Positions 51,440 through 60,646 of a stretch of DNA of 64,000 nt are shown here, one piece after another. The DNA comes from Sphaerochaeta globosa str. Buddy (GTDB taxonomy: Bacteria > Spirochaetota > Spirochaetia > Sphaerochaetales > Sphaerochaetaceae), in NCBI RefSeq assembly GCF_000190435.1, contig NC_015152.1, positions 124,001 to 188,000 of the forward strand. Direction: 5' to 3'. The translations under genes and the position numbers were made by a program. Below the pieces are notes generated by a model. The model searched no databases, was not told the origin of the DNA, and worked only from the letters and a program-made list of their open reading frames with translations. Within the stretch, counting starts at the first letter, position 1. Every line of letters starts with the position of its first letter.

Positions 51440-52229
51440 ACAACCCAAACCGTACGACAGGGGAAGGGACAGCATGTGGACCGATCCCTATATCTCCAAG
51501 CGGTTGTTGCAAGTGCATCTCGATCCGAATGTCGAAGCTGCAAGCCGTAGTCCAAAGGCCATTGAGGCCACCCTTGCCTACATCCAGTCGTTGGTGGAAA
51601 AACCCGCATCCATACTCGATCTAGGGTGCGGGCCGGGGCTCTATACCCACCAGCTTGCCATGCGGGGCTACCAGGTCACCGGGATCGACTACTCTGTACG
51701 CTCGTTGGACTATGCAAAAGAGAGGCGTGACACAGAGGAATTGTCGATTACGTACCTGCAGCAGGACTACCGGTCACTACAGCTCGATCAGAAGTACGAC
51801 CTGATCATGATGATTTACTGTGACTTTGGGGCGTTGATTCCCGAAGAACAAGTAATTGTTGCCTCTGCGATCAAGCAGAGTCTCAAACCCGGCGGAATTT
51901 TTTTGTTTGATGCAATAACCGAAGCGAGTATTGCAGACATGTGCTTCAGCACCTCCTATAGCATTGCTGAGAGAGGATTCTATAGTCCCGAGCCCTATCT
52001 TTGTTTGGATAAGCAGTTCCATTTTCCTCTCCACCATGCAGTGTTGGACCAGCATTTGATTCTCTTCGAGGATGGAACATCCCGCCTTTATCGATTCTGG
52101 AATCATTACTTTACAACACAACAGATCCAAGCTCTCGGCTTTTCTCACATCACCATGAAAACAGGGCTGCTGCATGGCAGCGGTCCTTACAACAACGAGA
52201 AGGTGGCATTCTATGCAGTACAACCTTAG
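51393..52229 (+). CDS. Class I SAM-dependent methyltransferase
   Basis: 278 residues. SAM loop ILDLGCGPGLYTHQLA (about residues 72-87), motif II GIDYSVRSLDYA, and DLIMMIYCDFGAL as motif post-II, then GGIFLFDAITE. Small-molecule methyltransferase type; substrate unknown. Starts inside the DUF1801 gene (47-base overlap) with GAGGTGGAG upstream, so it is translationally linked. Confidence 0.9.
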   Translation: MSKDLLNFQALIDETEQPKPYDRGRDSMWTDPYISKRLLQVHLDPNVEAASRSPKAIEATLAYIQSLVEKPASILDLGCGPGLYTHQLAMRGYQVTGIDYSVRSLDYAKERRDTEELSITYLQQDYRSLQLDQKYDLIMMIYCDFGALIPEEQVIVASAIKQSLKPGGIFLFDAITEASIADMCFSTSYSIAERGFYSPEPYLCLDKQFHFPLHHAVLDQHLILFEDGTSRLYRFWNHYFTTQQIQALGFSHITMKTGLLHGSGPYNNEKVAFYAVQP

Positions 52230-52701
52230 GCCGTTACAGAAAGAAGAGTATGGTGTACTTGAAGACTTTCTCTACGATGCCATTTTTGTTCCGGACGGAG
52301 AAGAACCTCCATTGCGATCAGTATTGCTTGAGCCCTCCATCCAGAACTACTGTAAGGACTATGGACGAGATGGGGACTTCTGTTTGGTTGCAGAAACTGA
52401 GGGGAATTTGGTAGGTGTAGTTTGGGCAAGAATCCTTGCCGGGCCTGTGAAAGGCTATGGCTATGTGGACGATGCAACCCCGGAGTTCGCCATATCGATA
52501 CAGAAGGAGTATCGCAACAAAGGAATAGGGACTGCCTTGCTTTTGGCACTGTTGGATTTGCTGCAAGCGAAAGGATACAAGCAGGCCTCCCTTTCGGTTC
52601 AGAAGGAAAATCCTGCAGTAAACCTCTATACACGGGTCGGATTTGCCATCATTGATGATAAAGGTGAAGATTATCTGATGCTCTATTCCTTTGCACAGTA
52701 G
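52213..52701 (+). CDS. GNAT-family N-acetyltransferase
   Basis: 162 residues from ATG 52213, with AAGGTGG upstream; it overlaps the methyltransferase stop by 17 bases. The acetyl-CoA loop is IQKEYRNKGIGTALLLAL (about 97-114) and the closing motif SVQKENPAVNLYTRVGF. Acceptor unknown. Last of a four-gene overlapping set (DUF1905, DUF1801, methyltransferase, GNAT). Confidence 0.88.
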   Translation: MQYNLRPLQKEEYGVLEDFLYDAIFVPDGEEPPLRSVLLEPSIQNYCKDYGRDGDFCLVAETEGNLVGVVWARILAGPVKGYGYVDDATPEFAISIQKEYRNKGIGTALLLALLDLLQAKGYKQASLSVQKENPAVNLYTRVGFAIIDDKGEDYLMLYSFAQ

Positions 52702-52758
52702 CCCGAGCTCTTCTCATACTTGGATTGACACGGTATTGTGTGGAAAAAGGATACCGAT

Positions 52759-53646
52759 ATGTTTCTGTATACGCTCTCTGTTTTCAGCAAATGGGCCAAA
52801 TATGTCGGCCTTCTTGCTTTTCTGATTTCCCTCTTCAGTGAACAAGCTCTGTTCTCCTACCTCACCCTGCTCACCTTGTTCGTGGTGCTGGAGATTGCAC
52901 TCAATTTCTCTGTGTTCTCCTGTTCGATCGCCATGCTTTTTGGCCTGCTGGTTATTAGAAAGAGGTATGCTAATAATCTTCCCTCGGTGGAAACCTTTGA
53001 GAGTAGTGTACTCTACGACCTCCCCTTCGAGGGAGCTTGGGAAACGGTCAACGGTGGGTTTACCCCCGAGTATTCCCACTCATGGAACATCCCGGGGCAG
53101 CGCTATGCATACGATTTTTTGCTAATGAAACAGGGCCGATCATACTTCGGTGATGCACGGAAGGTAGAGAGTTATTATTGCTATGGGAAGCCGATTCTTT
53201 CTCCTGCGGACGGGGTGGTGGTAACGGTGCGTAATCGCTCACTCGATAGCCTCATACTGGGTAAGGATAGGTTTTTCAGCCGCTCAAGTCATATAGCAGG
53301 TAATTATTTGGTAGTGAAGCATGCACAGGGCGAGTATAGCCTTATGGCCCATCTGAAGAAGGACAGCATCCTGGTGAACGAGGGTGATCATGTTCAGAGG
53401 GGCCAAACGCTTGCCCAATGCGGCAATACCGGCAACTCAACCGAGCCCCATCTGCATTTCCATCTGCAGAGCGGGCCAAACTTTTATACCAGCGTTGGCC
53501 TTCCCCTACGGTTTTCCGGTATAGCACTCAAGCCCTGCGAGCAGTACGCACACATGGACAAACGTCCTGTCATGCCTGCTGATAGCATTCCGAAGGGATA
53601 CATCAGCAGGGGGTATACCGTACAGAATGAGAAGGGGGGACTATGA
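52759..53646 (+). CDS. M23-family metallopeptidase-like membrane protein
   Basis: 295 residues from ATG 52759 (AAAGGA upstream; a GTG at 52738 is less likely). Two N-terminal membrane helices (about 10-60), then a peptidase M23/LytM domain (about 120-260). Visible metal or catalytic motifs: AYDF (Asp of HxxxD), LMAHL and EPHLHFHL. In the first motif the His position is Arg (QRYAYDF), so zinc binding may use another His (HSWNIP just before) or be lost. It may remodel peptidoglycan. Confidence 0.8.
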   Translation: MFLYTLSVFSKWAKYVGLLAFLISLFSEQALFSYLTLLTLFVVLEIALNFSVFSCSIAMLFGLLVIRKRYANNLPSVETFESSVLYDLPFEGAWETVNGGFTPEYSHSWNIPGQRYAYDFLLMKQGRSYFGDARKVESYYCYGKPILSPADGVVVTVRNRSLDSLILGKDRFFSRSSHIAGNYLVVKHAQGEYSLMAHLKKDSILVNEGDHVQRGQTLAQCGNTGNSTEPHLHFHLQSGPNFYTSVGLPLRFSGIALKPCEQYAHMDKRPVMPADSIPKGYISRGYTVQNEKGGL

Positions 53647-54005
53647 CCATACGAACGATACAGCACAACGCAGTCACTCTTGCCCGTGTAGAAAGTGAAA
53701 CTGTCCTTATTACCGACACCGAAAGTGCCTTGGATCTTATGGCAACGGTCCAGTATCAGACACAATCTCGTTGTCTTATTGTAGACAGCAATGCTTTCGA
53801 TGCACGGTTCTTTGATCTGAAGACCCGCCTAGCCGGCGACATCCTGCAGAAGTTTGTGACCTACCAGGTTAAGCTTGCCATTATTGGTGATTTTTCAATC
53901 TATAGCAGCAAAAGTCTGCAAGACTGTATCCGCGAATCGAACCAGGGCAGGGACATATTCTTTGTTCGTGATGAGCGTGAGGCCATTGCAAAACTCTCCC
54001 GTTGA
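53643..54005 (+). CDS. DUF4180 protein
   Basis: 120 residues, whole-length match to the DUF4180 pattern, with ALDLMATVQY, FFDLKTRLAGDILQKF and LAIIGDFSIYSSKSLQDCI then ESNQGRDIFFV. Compact alpha/beta protein of unknown function. Its ATG overlaps the M23 gene stop by 4 bases. Confidence 0.88.
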   Translation: MTIRTIQHNAVTLARVESETVLITDTESALDLMATVQYQTQSRCLIVDSNAFDARFFDLKTRLAGDILQKFVTYQVKLAIIGDFSIYSSKSLQDCIRESNQGRDIFFVRDEREAIAKLSR

Positions 54006-54099
54006 GCAGGTCTTTACAGGGTTCTTCCTACTCGCTACAGTGAGGACGTCGGTAGGAGTGAAATCGTTTCTCCTAATTCATCCATAGACTAGAGAATAT

Positions 54100-55347
54100 A
54101 TGCAAAACACTACATCACCAAAGGTACCTCCACTTCTTACCAAACGGGTGGTCCTTTTTCTTCTTAGCCAGAACCTTTCCCTATTCGGCTCCTCGGTAGT
54201 CGGCTTTGCCATAATCTGGTACATCACCTTGAAAACCTCCTCGGGTATGTACCTGATGCTGGCAACCCTGGCACAGATGGTGCCCCATCTTGTAATAAGC
54301 CTCTACAGTGGCGTATGGGCTGACCGGCACAGCCGCAAGATTCTGATTATGATAAGCGATAGCTTCATTGCGATCGCCACCTTGGCGTTGGCCGTCATGT
54401 TCTCCCTCGGTTGGGAGTCGATATGGGCCATCCTCGCTGTTTCGGTAATCCGATCCATCGGAGGGGGAATTCAGAGTCCCGCAGTGAATGCAATCATACC
54501 CCAGTTGGTGCCTGAAGAGCACTTGGTGCGTATCCAAGGCATTAATCAGAGCATCAATTCAGCGCTTATGCTCATCTCTCCAGCGGTAGGTGGCATGATG
54601 CTCGGCCTCTTTGGATTGGTCTCTACGTTCTATTTGGATGTAGTCACTGCGACCCTTGCCGTCTTGGTTTTCAGCTTCATCAAAGTTGCCAAACCCAAAC
54701 GATCGGAAGAGACTCATTCGGTGGTTGCCGATATAAAAATCGGGCTTTCTTATACCCTCTCGCATCCCATTCTGCGCAACCTTCTGATCTGTTACGGCTT
54801 CTCATTCTTTTTGATCACGCCTGCTGCAATCCTCACTCCCTTGCTGGTTGAACGAACTTTCGGCAGTGAGGTATGGCGGTTGACGCTCAATGAAATGGTG
54901 TGGACCGGGGGTGCCTTGCTTGGGGGCTTATTGGTCTCCCTGAAGGGAAATTTCAAGAACAAAATCAAGGCAATTGCACTCTCCCTTGTTGCCTTTGGCG
55001 CCTGCTTCGCCCTGCTCGGTGTTGCCCCAACGTTTGTGCTCTACCTTATCGTCATGGGACTTGGCGGGCTTTTTGTTCCCATTATCAACACCGCTGAAAT
55101 TGTCATGATCCAAGAGATCAGCGACGAGGACAAGCTGGGTCGTGTTTTCTCCATCGTCCAGATTATCAGTGGAAGCTCCATCCCCTTGGGTATCATGATC
55201 TTCGGGCCTTTGGCAGACAGGGTTTCGATTCAACTGCTCTTGGTGATCAGTGGTGTCCTGTTGGCCGCCGTCGGCCTGCTATATGGTCGTACTTCCTCAA
55301 ATCAGCAGGTGGTCAAGCAAGCTGAGGTAACCCCGCCGAGCCTGTAA
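54100..55347 (+). CDS. MFS transporter
   Basis: 415 residues with about 12 membrane helices. The family motif between helices 2 and 3 is GVWADRHSRKILIM. Resembles the drug/macrolide-efflux branch (MefA-like), but the substrate is unknown. No good Shine-Dalgarno is visible (GAGAATAT). Its end overlaps the convergent M20 gene by 51 bases. Confidence 0.9.
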   Translation: MQNTTSPKVPPLLTKRVVLFLLSQNLSLFGSSVVGFAIIWYITLKTSSGMYLMLATLAQMVPHLVISLYSGVWADRHSRKILIMISDSFIAIATLALAVMFSLGWESIWAILAVSVIRSIGGGIQSPAVNAIIPQLVPEEHLVRIQGINQSINSALMLISPAVGGMMLGLFGLVSTFYLDVVTATLAVLVFSFIKVAKPKRSEETHSVVADIKIGLSYTLSHPILRNLLICYGFSFFLITPAAILTPLLVERTFGSEVWRLTLNEMVWTGGALLGGLLVSLKGNFKNKIKAIALSLVAFGACFALLGVAPTFVLYLIVMGLGGLFVPIINTAEIVMIQEISDEDKLGRVFSIVQIISGSSIPLGIMIFGPLADRVSIQLLLVISGVLLAAVGLLYGRTSSNQQVVKQAEVTPPSL

Positions 55348-56448
55348 GAGCTGCTCGACAGTACTATATTCATCAACCGTATGCGCAAGCGACTCCTCTG
55401 AAGGTCCATAGCCAATGGTCGGGATCCCTGCCTCTGCACAGAAGTGGCTCGCATTGGTGCAAAAACTGTAGTGGGAGAGAGGGCTTGAGGGAAGCGCCTG
55501 CTTGGCCGTCTGCACCAAGGGATGGTCATCGGGGAGTAGCCAGGCGGGGAAGAACCGTTTGGCATTGATGTGTACACCGGTATAGCAGGTAAGTGTTCCC
55601 TCAGCTATCGATACCGAAGCTTGTATAGCAGGATGCTTATCCAGAATCTGTTGGATCGGAAGGAGAATGGAAGATTCAGTCTCCCCTGGCAGCAACCGGC
55701 GGTCGAACGTGACCTTGCAGGATTCTGGAACCACCGAAAGTCCCGGGTAGGGAGCAGAAATGATGTCGGTCAATACCATAATCCCCTCTCCCAAAATCGG
55801 ATGATGCGGCGGCTCAAGCGCAAGGACTTCTGCAAGAAGTGTCAGCATGGAATGTACTGCATTCACTCCTTGTTGAGGATTGGAGGAGTGACAGCTCTTG
55901 CCGAAGGTTTGCAGTACAATCTCAGCACGCCCGCGCTGGCCGCGCTTGATCGTAAGCGAGGAGGCTTCTCCCACAATGACGACATCGGGCTTGATACGCT
56001 TGGTAATCAGGCGTGCTGAGAAGCCCTCAAAACACTCTTCACATACCGTGCAGGAAACATGGACCGACCCGCCAAAGTTGCCGTTTGTTTTCTGCTTGAA
56101 GTCTGCAGCTGCAATAAGCATGGCACTCAGGGCGCCTTTCATATCACTGGTTCCCCTCCCATAGAGGAGCCCTCCATCCACCGTACCTTGGTAGGGGTCG
56201 TGCCTCCACAACGCAGGATTCTCCACCCCCACCGTATCAATATGGCCATCCATAAGAATGCAAGGTCCTTCTTTGTTGCCATAGATGCTGCCGGTAACAC
56301 TTCCAAAGGCATCGACAAAGATTTCATCAAATCCTAATTGCTGCATGGTTCCTTGGATATAGGAGGCTACTTCGCCTTCAGAGCCCGAAAGACTGGGACG
56401 CTTGATCAGGTCCTGACAAAGATGGATGAGTTGTTCGTTGGTGTGCAT
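55297..56448 (-). CDS. M20-family metallopeptidase/deacylase
   Basis: 383 residues of the ArgE/DapE/YgeY superfamily. Metal motifs: DGHIDTV (His, Asp), GRGTSDMKGALSAM (bridging Asp), CEECFEG (catalytic Glu and metal Glu) and late HFCAEAGIPTIGYGP. A dimerisation domain lies at about 175-285. Substrate could be an acyl amino acid or dipeptide; the family is too broad to say. The argCJBD route here recycles acetyl groups, so an ArgE role is not required. Confidence 0.88.
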   Translation of the reverse strand: MHTNEQLIHLCQDLIKRPSLSGSEGEVASYIQGTMQQLGFDEIFVDAFGSVTGSIYGNKEGPCILMDGHIDTVGVENPALWRHDPYQGTVDGGLLYGRGTSDMKGALSAMLIAAADFKQKTNGNFGGSVHVSCTVCEECFEGFSARLITKRIKPDVVIVGEASSLTIKRGQRGRAEIVLQTFGKSCHSSNPQQGVNAVHSMLTLLAEVLALEPPHHPILGEGIMVLTDIISAPYPGLSVVPESCKVTFDRRLLPGETESSILLPIQQILDKHPAIQASVSIAEGTLTCYTGVHINAKRFFPAWLLPDDHPLVQTAKQALPSSPLSHYSFCTNASHFCAEAGIPTIGYGPSEESLAHTVDEYSTVEQLLQARRGYLSLLDHLLI

Positions 56449-56478
56449 GACCCTATGGTAGGTCAGATAAACAGAAAG

Positions 56479-59316
56479 TCAAGCTTTGTTGAGGACCTTG
56501 GTGATAAAGGTCTCAACCAAATTGGGATCAAACTCTGTATTCTTGTTTTCCCTCAACGAGAGTATTGCCTCTTCCTCAGTGATGGTACTGCCATGGAGCC
56601 GGGGACCTACGAGATCGGCATAGTTGTTTGCAATGGCAAGGATTTGAGCCGTCTGGGGGATGTCCTCATGCTTTAAGCCTTGGGGATAGCCATTGCCGTC
56701 CCAGCGTTCATGGTGGTGCAAAACCGCTTCAGAGAAGGGGGCATACTCACCGACTGATCGCAGGATATTGTACCCGATCTCAGCATGGCGCTTGAATTCA
56801 AGTGCCTCACTCCGTGTTCTTTCTTTGCTCGATTTTGTGAGAATGGCAGGGTCGATGGCAATCTTTCCCAAATCATGATAGGTGCCTGCAAGGCGTAATT
56901 CCTGAATCTCATGTTCCTGATACCCTAAAGCTTGGGCGAACGAGCCAGCTAGGTCTGCTACCTTGCGACTGTGCTCCTGTAGGGTGGCATCTTGGCTGAA
57001 AAGACGGCCAAGCAGCGAGGATATGACTTGTTTCTTGAACGAAAGGCTGCTGGCAAGCTTGTTTTGGTACATCACATCTTCTGCCATTTTGAAGGTGTCC
57101 TCAAAATGGTTGTCATTCTCATTCTTCACTGCATATCCGAAAGAGACCGAAACCTGGATTCCCTTGATATGTTCCTTTTCAAGAGCAGCATTGAGACGCC
57201 TGATGATGGCTTGTGCATGGAGGGCATCGGTCTGGGGTAGCAGAAGGACAAACTCGTCACCGCCGATTCTGCTGATGATATCGTCCTCACGGCACGTCTT
57301 ACGCATGACCTCGGCGACCTTGCGCAGCAATTCATCGCCTGCTTCATGACCGAAGGCGTCATTGGTGAGCTTCAGACCATTCACATCGGCTACGACCAAG
57401 GTGAGAGGATAGTACGGCTCGCTGTCCACTTCGTGTTTTACCTGGTCGTAGTAGCGGCGGTTGTTCAGGGTGGTCAAGGAATCGGTAAAACTGAGCGAGA
57501 GAATCTCCCGTTGTTTCTTGCGCTGCTCGGTGCTGTCACGGAATACCAAGACTACTCCGGTAATATTCATTTTTGCATTGAGAATCGGGGCCGCACTGTC
57601 GCTGATGTACCGCTCAAAACCATCACGGGCGATGAGGATGGTATCCTCATCAAGTTCGATGGCTTGTTTCAGCTGGAGAACCTGTTGTACGGGATTGGGA
57701 GCCACCTGACGGTCCTTGCCGTTCAGTATTTTGAAGACTTCCTCGAATTTTCTTCCTCTTGCTTCTTCTGCATCCCAACCGGTAAGCGATTCAGCAGCCT
57801 TGTTCATGAATTGAACGTTGCCTTGGGCATCAGTGGAAATAACACCGTCGCCAACGGAAAGCAAGGTAGTCTCAAAGAGGTTTTTCTCGAAAATAAGCTG
57901 TGCTTCAGTTTCTTTCTGATGGGTTATATCGTCGATGATCATGGCAAAGTAGCCTTGCTTGGGGCAGAATGAGGAGATTCTGAAAAGCCTTCCAAGGCCT
58001 GCATTGTACGCCTCGAAGGTCATTGACTCGCCACTTAGGGCAACCTTGCCGTTATACTCAAACCAGTACGGCTCAACCTGGTCGATTAGCTCGGTAATTC
58101 TCTTACCTACCGATTCCTTGTTTCTTAGTCCAGTCTGCACTTCAAAGTTTTGGTTGACCCTGAGGATGCGATAATCGTTGGGTGTCCCGTTCTCATCCAA
58201 GAGTATCTGGCAGTAGGCAAAACCTTGGTTCATGCTCTCGAATATTTTTCGGTTTTCTTCTTCACTTCTCTCAAGGGCTTGGGCGTTCGCAACACGTTTG
58301 GAAATATCGGCATGGGTCCCTGTCATAATGAGGGGATTGTGTTGTGCATCCCAGGTTATCACCTGACCGCGATCGAGAATCCAAAGCCAATACCCGTCCT
58401 TATGTTGCATACGGACGTCGCAGGAGTAGAAGTCAAGCTCGCCGCGGAAATGTTTCTGCAAGAGATTGAAGGACCGTTCAAAATCTTGGGGTTCGGTAAG
58501 GCGCTTGAAGGTCTCAATGGTGACCGGTTCGAGTTCTTCCTTGGTATACCCAAGAAGGGCCGCCCAGCTCTCGTTGATATGTACCGTACCCGTTACGATA
58601 TTCCATTCCCAAGTTCCCAGGTTCGAGCCTTTGATGACTGAAGCAAAACGGTCGCGTGCTGAACGTAATTCACCCTGGTCTCGCTCCTGCTGGCGGCGGT
58701 AGCGGTCAAGACGGATTACTGCCCCTCTGCCTGCAAAGAAGGTGATGAGGATGATTAGTACGGGGCCGAGGAAGGTAAGAATGCGGTCAAGCTCGTACCA
58801 GTAATCGACAGCCTTCTGTCGCATTGCCAGCAATGAATACTCGGTTGTTTCAATAGCGTCGAGAATACTTTCCAGTTCAAGGGAGATGGTTTTTGAAACA
58901 TCCATGAGATGGGTGAGTTCATCCTGCCCAAAATGGATGGCGACTTCTCCAGTCAGGTCGTCTCGGAAGGCCAATATCGGCTGCACTGCCTGCTCAATCA
59001 AGTCCTTAAACGTAGCTTCCAGAGTTTTGAGTCGCTGTTGTTGTTCCTCGTCATCACGGGTGAGAATGCTGAGCTTGATGTGGTGTTGGCTAAAGGAATA
59101 GGAACTAACACCGATTTCTTGCAAGTAGCGTCTATCGCCGGTAAGCAAATAGCCGCGCTCGGCAACTCGTATGTTCTGGAAGGTGCGCATCAGACTCTTG
59201 GTTTCAGTAATGACATCATAGGTATGACTAAGCTCACGCGTTGTTTCAATTGCGCGTGTGGTAAGGGTCATCTTAATGTACCCTATAACTAAGAGGGCTA
59301 CCAGGATAAGTACCAA
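56479..59316 (-). CDS. CHASE3-PAS-GGDEF-HD-GYP sensor protein
   Basis: 945 or more residues. Membrane helix, CHASE3 periplasmic sensor (about 15-170; TFQNIRVAERGYLLTGDRRY), second helix (about 180-200), three PAS domains (about 225-600), GGDEF (about 610-770, intact IGGDEF) and HD-GYP (about 790-945; YHDLGK, HHERWDGNGYPQGL). Makes and/or degrades c-di-GMP. The TTG at 59316 is the first usual start but has no ribosome site; the frame stays open upstream to 59372 without ATG, GTG or other TTG, and GGAAGGAG lies 8 bases before an in-frame ATC at 59355. Confidence 0.9.
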   Translation of the reverse strand: MVLILVALLVIGYIKMTLTTRAIETTRELSHTYDVITETKSLMRTFQNIRVAERGYLLTGDRRYLQEIGVSSYSFSQHHIKLSILTRDDEEQQQRLKTLEATFKDLIEQAVQPILAFRDDLTGEVAIHFGQDELTHLMDVSKTISLELESILDAIETTEYSLLAMRQKAVDYWYELDRILTFLGPVLIILITFFAGRGAVIRLDRYRRQQERDQGELRSARDRFASVIKGSNLGTWEWNIVTGTVHINESWAALLGYTKEELEPVTIETFKRLTEPQDFERSFNLLQKHFRGELDFYSCDVRMQHKDGYWLWILDRGQVITWDAQHNPLIMTGTHADISKRVANAQALERSEEENRKIFESMNQGFAYCQILLDENGTPNDYRILRVNQNFEVQTGLRNKESVGKRITELIDQVEPYWFEYNGKVALSGESMTFEAYNAGLGRLFRISSFCPKQGYFAMIIDDITHQKETEAQLIFEKNLFETTLLSVGDGVISTDAQGNVQFMNKAAESLTGWDAEEARGRKFEEVFKILNGKDRQVAPNPVQQVLQLKQAIELDEDTILIARDGFERYISDSAAPILNAKMNITGVVLVFRDSTEQRKKQREILSLSFTDSLTTLNNRRYYDQVKHEVDSEPYYPLTLVVADVNGLKLTNDAFGHEAGDELLRKVAEVMRKTCREDDIISRIGGDEFVLLLPQTDALHAQAIIRRLNAALEKEHIKGIQVSVSFGYAVKNENDNHFEDTFKMAEDVMYQNKLASSLSFKKQVISSLLGRLFSQDATLQEHSRKVADLAGSFAQALGYQEHEIQELRLAGTYHDLGKIAIDPAILTKSSKERTRSEALEFKRHAEIGYNILRSVGEYAPFSEAVLHHHERWDGNGYPQGLKHEDIPQTAQILAIANNYADLVGPRLHGSTITEEEAILSLRENKNTEFDPNLVETFITKVLNKA

Positions 59317-59500
59317 GCCGATGATGAATCGCCGGGTGATGCTACGCTCTTTGATTGAGGATTCTCCTTCCTTCTATATATCATACTCATATGAAGGTAG
59401 GCATAACAAGAGATTAATCTCCAATTACCTGCTCTTTAACTGGTTATGAAGCGAAAGGATATTTCTTGTCCTTTTTTTTGGGATATTTTCCAGACAACAA

Positions 59501-59528
59501 ACGAGCTGTTGGAAATCCAACAGCTCGT
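59501..59528 (-). terminator. Terminator after the sugar-binding protein gene
   Basis: ACGAGCTGTTGG and CCAACAGCTCGT are perfect 12-base arms around AAAT/ATTT, followed on the minus strand by TTGTTGTCTGG. It separates the binding-protein gene from the sensor gene downstream. Confidence 0.7.
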
Positions 59529-59552
59529 AGGTACAACTACATTACATTCGGT

Positions 59553-60620
59553 CTAGAAAACAGAATCCTTGTCGTAGAATTTCATGACGTTGTTCTTATC
59601 GACCAAGACTGAGGGGAGCACCACGGCGGTCGGAGACTTTGCGGTATGGAAGGCATCACTCTTTTTGCCCTCGACCACATCCAGACAATACATAATGGCA
59701 TCATACACCATGGATGGATGATAGGTGGCCGTTGCCTTTACCAGCGGGTCGTTGTTCATGATCATCTCATAGGCTGCCTTGGAACCTGCGCCGCCAAATA
59801 CCAACTTGATATCTTTGCGGCCGCTCTCCTTGATTGCCTGCAGAACACCAGTCATGACATCGTCATCCTGACAGAATACTGCATGAATTTCAGGGTACTT
59901 CTGGATGTAGTTTTCCATCAGCTCGAGTCCCTTCTGCGTTGACCAGTCGGCGAAGTCATAGCTTCTTCCACCGGCAAGGTTGATCAGACTCGGTTCCTTG
60001 GTGATTTCGTCGAAGAATGCATTCATGCGCTCTCCGTCGATAACGACCGGCATGCCGCCCATGGCCACATACTTGGTCAGCTTGTTGGCCTTCATGTAAT
60101 CACGCATGAAGATACCGGAAACCTTGCCCATTTCAGGATTGTTTCCAGCCAGGTTGACATAGCCGAACGTTGTATCAGTGAGGCCGCGATCAACTACGAT
60201 GCACTTCACTCCAGAAGCGTGTGCTTCCTTAACAACCGGAGTCAGCGGAGCGGACTCGTGGGGGAGGATTACCAGATAATCCATGCCCCAGACCATCAGG
60301 TCCTCGACATCGGAAATCTGTTTTGCATAGCCGTCGGCATGCAGAACCTTGAATTCGTACTTGCCGGGATACTGCTGCTGCAAATCCCTGACAGCCTTGT
60401 CAGCCCACCAGCCGATGCCACCGGTCCAACCGTGGTCGGGCGAGGGTACGGCGATACCGATTTTGGGAACACCTTTAGATTCCGAAACACCTTGGGCAGT
60501 AACCAAGCCAACTTTTAATCGGGTTACAGGAAAGCATAAAATTCTATTAATGATAATAAATATCAATAAGTACTTGCTTTTATTAATAGGAATACGTACT
60601 ATTAGCTTATCAGATATCAC
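59553..60620 (-). CDS. Sugar ABC substrate-binding protein with damaged 5' end
   Basis: Residues from about 50 onward are an intact periplasmic-binding-protein-4 type domain (KIGIAVPSPDHGWTGG, VVDRGLTDTTFGYV, QDDDVMTGVLQAI), like ribose/rhamnose-type binding proteins. VGLVTAQG just before it looks like the end of a signal peptide, but upstream of that the sequence turns AT-rich, and the only start is GTG 60620 with no ribosome site and an unusual leader. There are no permease or ATPase genes beside it. Probably a 5'-truncated orphan that is not properly secreted. Confidence 0.75.
   Translation of the reverse strand: MISDKLIVRIPINKSKYLLIFIIINRILCFPVTRLKVGLVTAQGVSESKGVPKIGIAVPSPDHGWTGGIGWWADKAVRDLQQQYPGKYEFKVLHADGYAKQISDVEDLMVWGMDYLVILPHESAPLTPVVKEAHASGVKCIVVDRGLTDTTFGYVNLAGNNPEMGKVSGIFMRDYMKANKLTKYVAMGGMPVVIDGERMNAFFDEITKEPSLINLAGGRSYDFADWSTQKGLELMENYIQKYPEIHAVFCQDDDVMTGVLQAIKESGRKDIKLVFGGAGSKAAYEMIMNNDPLVKATATYHPSMVYDAIMYCLDVVEGKKSDAFHTAKSPTAVVLPSVLVDKNNVMKFYDKDSVF
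60544..60602 (+). promoter_or_regulatory. Peroxiredoxin promoter with PerR/Fur-like site
   Basis: TTGCTT (60574-60579), 17-base spacer, TACTAT (60597-60602). Just upstream lies TGATAataaaTATCA (60551-60565), like a PerR/Fur box, and a larger inverted repeat CTATTAAT (60544-60551) / ATTAATAG (60582-60589) spans the -35. Peroxide control of the downstream gene is inferred. Confidence 0.6.
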
Positions 60621-60646
60621 AACGAATACATAAGGAGATAGAAATC

